Assembly: GCF_958450345.1 (NCBI RefSeq)
Contig: NC_088781.1
Location: 56,250,315 to 56,314,314, forward strand
From: Calliphora vicina
Lineage: Eukaryota; Arthropoda; Insecta; Diptera; Calliphoridae
Direction of reading: 5' to 3'
Length of the DNA: 64,000 bases
The number at the start of each line of letters is the position of its first letter. Within the stretch, counting starts at the first letter, position 1. This document shows, one piece after another, positions 60,801 through 64,000 of this stretch. Under the pieces are notes generated by a model. That model was given only the letters and a program-made list of their open reading frames with translations, did no database searches and was not told the origin of the DNA. The position numbers and the translations under genes were made by a program.

Positions 60801-61959
60801 ATAGTACCAGTATAATGGTCTACACTGTCCCATAGAGTTTTAATGACATCCACAATTTATTCTGTGCACAAAAACTTTAACTATTAAGAAATAAATCATC
60901 GGAAAAACAATTAATCACTTGCTTGGTGGAGGTATATGTGATAGCCAATACAATAGAAATTCAAATCACAACCAACAGAAAATATGAGAGACATTCTTCA
61001 ACAGTTTGAACCTACAAATCTCTAAAGAAATCTTACTTGCTTCCTATAAAATTATTGCTTTATCAGTGATCAACTAAACAGATGCAGCATGGTACAAACC
61101 TTCAAAATCGGAGGCTTAGGAATCTCAATAATATGATGCAACAGTTCCTCCTGAGATATCACCATGGGAACCATTCAAAAAACAACATTAGGCAATAACA
61201 ATTTCGTCCGAGACATGCCAATGTAACTTTGAATAATATTCATGGAACTTTCACTATCAAATACTTACAGAATCTTAGAGCAGATACATTGAAGAACCTA
61301 TCAGAAACTCTTGCTTTCTAGTAGGTTCTACTACTTAAGTAAAGATGGTGCAAACGGCTTAGTACCCACTAGTTGGTATAAACCGTACTGGCGCAAATTT
61401 TTGCTTAACATATGATCTCAGTATTTATTTGATGTATTTTATTCTTGTATTTGTAAACTAACTCGCTTGAAGTATCACAATATCTTGTGCTATACATTAA
61501 ATACATAGGTCTCAAGATAATTTTGAGACCTATGTGTGCCTTAAATAAAAAAAGTGTGCCTTAAATAAAATACATATATAGCCAAATATAGATAAATCAT
61601 CACTATTTATAAGTGTGATTAGCTGATCATTGTTCTCCTCCTTCATGTAGAAATCATAGGAAGAATTCAGTTGTCATTCAAAATGTTTTAAGAAATTCGT
61701 CCCCAGCTGATAGTTTTCTAAAGTCTGGCCATTATATCAGAATCACATTAAAAACTTACAAGAACTGATTACAAGATTATTCATAACGTTGAACGTCGGT
61801 TTCTTTATTATGTCCCGAAAGAACAATATTTAACATTTTTATTTACTCTTTATAGTATTGCTACCGGTATCTCTCGAATTAGTACAATTTTCGTTCATTC
61901 TTTATAGCATTGCTAATGCTATCACGTAAATTACTTGAATAATGTTGCCTTTCAGATCT
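60801..61959. other. Mixed DNA without recognised gene
   Basis: 60815-60870 (ATAATGGTCTACACTGTCC, CTGTGCACAAA) resembles the C-terminal end of the LOA-like copy at 50160-50230 and may be a small remnant. A perfect 13-bp hairpin, ACATAGGTCTCAA at 61503-61515 with TTGAGACCTATGT at 61523-61535, is followed by a duplicated GTGTGCCTTAAATAAA. Nothing else is recognised. Confidence 0.4.
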
Positions 61960-62085
61960 TGAATCATATCTGGCTTATCGAAAAAGACTTTTGACTTCAC
62001 ATAACACCAACAAATCCAGTGATAACACACAATCTAGGAGGCCAGTTGACAGGTCCGGAACAGCTGAATTTGCTGGACTTTGTTG
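61960..62085 (-). pseudogene. mariner/Tc1-superfamily transposase fragment
   Basis: Minus-strand reading GPVNWPPRLCVITGFVGVM, then SQKSFSIS. It matches the wording WPPRSCDLTP-DFFLWG-.KS.VY of the transposase type seen at 6175-6290, covering the region of the last catalytic acid. Only about 40 codons remain. Confidence 0.55.
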
Positions 62086-62139
62086 CAGTAGAGTCTTTTC
62101 ATGATGAATTGTGAAACAATACTGAATCAAAATAAGATA

Positions 62140-63612
62140 ACAGTATGACACCATCCGGGATTTCCCGTAAAATTATTGACGGAAATTCCCGGGAAAAATG
62201 GGAAATTTAAAACTAGTTAAAAATACTTTAATATATTTAAATATGACATCTATGTTTGATGAATGGCTTGTTCCAAATATTAGTGGAGGTTTTAAACACC
62301 ATTAAGGATACATTAGAAGCATTTAGACGAAATGAAACCATTTTTCTGATAGGTGCTGCTATAATGAACACTCTTTATGAACAACAACGATTTTCTCAAA
62401 AAACTGTTCATTCAATTAAATTAAACCTAGTTTAATTGAATGAATTTTAAAAACTAATTAGAATATTCAATCAATATTGGAAAGGAAAGCCCTAAACATT
62501 TATAATCAAACGCTGAAAGTTTTAAGCGGGAATTAGATTAATTTGAATCCAGTAGCTATAGGAGAATACATTTTGATTGTCTTTATAATGCTTTAATAAC
62601 GATAAAGCGAACACATGTTTAAAGCGAAAGAGTTTTCTCGTCGAATGACTTATTGAATGCATTATTTCTTATTGATATAATAGCGGTATTCACAATATAG
62701 AGTACTTTCTATAGCAAAGTAGTAGTTCAGCAGAAAACAAAATACATTAGAATTACTTTTTTACTGCTTTACTCTTTTTGAACTATATGAAGTAATTTTC
62801 ATTCATGATACAATCAGTAGAAGGTAGAATCACTAGGGAGAGAGTTTAAAATGCTATGCCTTGTTACGTCAAATAATAGAAAAATAAAAAACAGAAATCC
62901 AAAAATACGAATAATAACAAATGAAAATTGAGAAATATTTTGTTTATATTTGAAATACAGTTCAATATAATCGGAGTCATTGAAATGATGCATGCAAATC
63001 CCTAAGTGTTTCTTCAGCTCAACACCGCAGGCTGCACTCCATTCTTTAATTTTATTTTCAGGACATTTTATAAATCTTACGACATTTTGTTCAAATAAAC
63101 ATTTAAATTGAATTTAAAATATTTTTCAAATTAGTTAATTTTTGATGTTTTTTTTCAATTGTACTTTTATTTATTAGTCTGACAATTTATATTAGTCTGA
63201 CAATTCAAGGCATGTAGAATTGAGAACATATTTTGTAGTGATTCTACCTTTTATTGTTATATTATGATTTTCAATTTCATATTTTTGTTTTGAAATGAAT
63301 TTAATTTTATTTTAAAATACATATGTATGTATATTTTATATAAAAAAATATAACAGAAAAATCACTCTTTACTCTACCATATCATGAATACCGCTAATAT
63401 TTAATTTTATAGTAACAAGTGATCTCCAAATATTTTAACAAACTTTTGTTTGGTTTTATGTGGGTACAATTGAATTGTAATGTATTGATTTTCTTTTTTT
63501 TTTAAATAAAATGTCACAATTTTATAAAATTTTCTTTTTTACTTATTTTTCTAATTGAAAAAACATTCCCGTTTCCCGGGAAATTAAATTATCCGGGAAA
63601 CCCCAAACCCTA
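62140..63612. mobile_element. hAT-like element, decayed
   Basis: The left edge has CATCCGGGATTTCCCGTAAA and AATTCCCGGGAAAAATGGGA. The right edge, read in reverse, has TAGGGTTTGGGGTTTCCCGG and ATTTCCCGGGAAACGGGAAT. The inner parts match as inverted repeats, and the TAGGG start is hAT-like; the left terminus is too decayed to define a duplication. At 62270-62400 (plus) the words LVEVLNTIKDTLEAFRRNET and AAIMNTLYEQQ resemble a hAT transposase segment. A MITE (62683-63394) is nested within. Confidence 0.55.
62683..63394. mobile_element. 712-bp MITE with TA target
   Basis: The ends are GCGGTATTCA and TGAATACCGC, flanked by TA on both sides (62681-62682 and 63395-63396). Inner matches include AGAGTA and ACTCT. 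The interior is AT-rich without motif. It lies inside the hAT-like element and so is younger. Confidence 0.6.
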
Positions 63613-63794
63613 ATTATTTATCAAAGCTTGTTATTATTTAAAATACTTTCCTTTCGAACAGATCAATTCAAATATTAAACAGAAATTATTAATTTGTTAA
63701 ATCTTAACTTTTCTACGGTTGTACAACTGCCTAATAATTTATTAGAATTATGACTACTTTTTACCTACAACTCTTTATAATAAAAAATCAAATT

Positions 63795-63840
63795 AGAGTG
63801 CAATATTCAGCAGGGTCAAATCTTATATACCCTTTACATT
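63795..63840 (-). mobile_element. DINE/Helentron 3'-end fragment
   Basis: TTAGAGTGCAATATTCAGCA and GGTCAAATCTTATATACCCT correspond to the reversed 3' end of DINE elements (compare 2470-2514). The hairpin has decayed. The remaining 160 bases of the window are AT-rich with nothing recognised. Confidence 0.55.
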
Positions 63841-64000
63841 AGTAGAGTTTTTAAATAAAAATTAATGAAAACTGACAATCGGCTTTGTAATGTATTTCAT
63901 TTGATTTATATATTGTCTGTGTATTTTCTATAGCCTAATACAACTGCAAATATGTAACTATGAAACCAAACATAAATTTACAGTGAGATTTTTAATCGTA

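Noticed and set aside
61503..61535. Perfect hairpin as a transcription terminator
   Set aside because: Stem-loop terminators of this type are a bacterial feature. Here it is an isolated inverted repeat in fly-like DNA, with no gene upstream.

Overview
The window looks like repeat-rich, gene-poor nuclear DNA of a higher fly (Diptera, Brachycera; a calyptrate such as a blow fly or house-fly relative is my best guess). The guess rests on strong AT-richness, at least a dozen DINE-1/mini-me type Helentron copies with (GTCY)n and 'TATACCC...GGTGG' ends, several mariner families, a pogo-like element and non-LTR retrotransposons of fly type. I found no host protein-coding gene, no tRNA or rRNA gene and no prokaryotic or viral system. 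The only long open reading frame (435 codons, 58460-59767, minus strand) is a non-LTR reverse transcriptase.

Layout. 1-5.4 kb: AT-rich DNA with two DINE elements, the second split by a hAT element that has an exact 8-bp target duplication. 5.4-11.7 kb: small MITEs, a decayed mariner, and an unrecognised repeat family in three copies, one inverted. 12.0-14.5 kb: a mariner containing a CR1/Jockey-like retrotransposon, which itself contains a MITE; the mariner also carries a 164-bp internal tandem duplication. 15.1-15.7 kb: a LOA-like reverse transcriptase remnant. 17.7-29.0 kb: two 11-bp satellite arrays in opposite orientation (about 2.57 kb and 6.58 kb) separated by a 2.15-kb spacer. 29.4-31.4 kb: inverted repeats carrying GGTCACAC motifs. 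31.4-34.9 kb: unique-looking AT-rich DNA. 34.9-42.8 kb: mariner, LOA-like element and a large DINE element split by a pogo-like MITE. 43.2-45.3 kb: a Tc1/mariner-type element split by a hAT. 46.3-48.6 kb: a foldback element with tandemly repeated arms. 50.0-54.2 kb: LOA-like remnants, one split by a mariner. 57-60.4 kb: DINE remnant, a 203-bp palindrome, and the best preserved CR1/Jockey-like element sitting in another mariner. 62.1-63.6 kb: a hAT-like element with a nested MITE.

The sequences do not form a working pathway; the order of events can be read from nesting. Of the features seen, the least explained are the head-to-head satellite pair built from 5- and 6-bp modules, whose matching terminal variants suggest an inversion of a single older array, and the foldback element with unequal tandem-repeat arms. 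Family names above subfamily level rest on protein motifs read by eye; no database search was possible.
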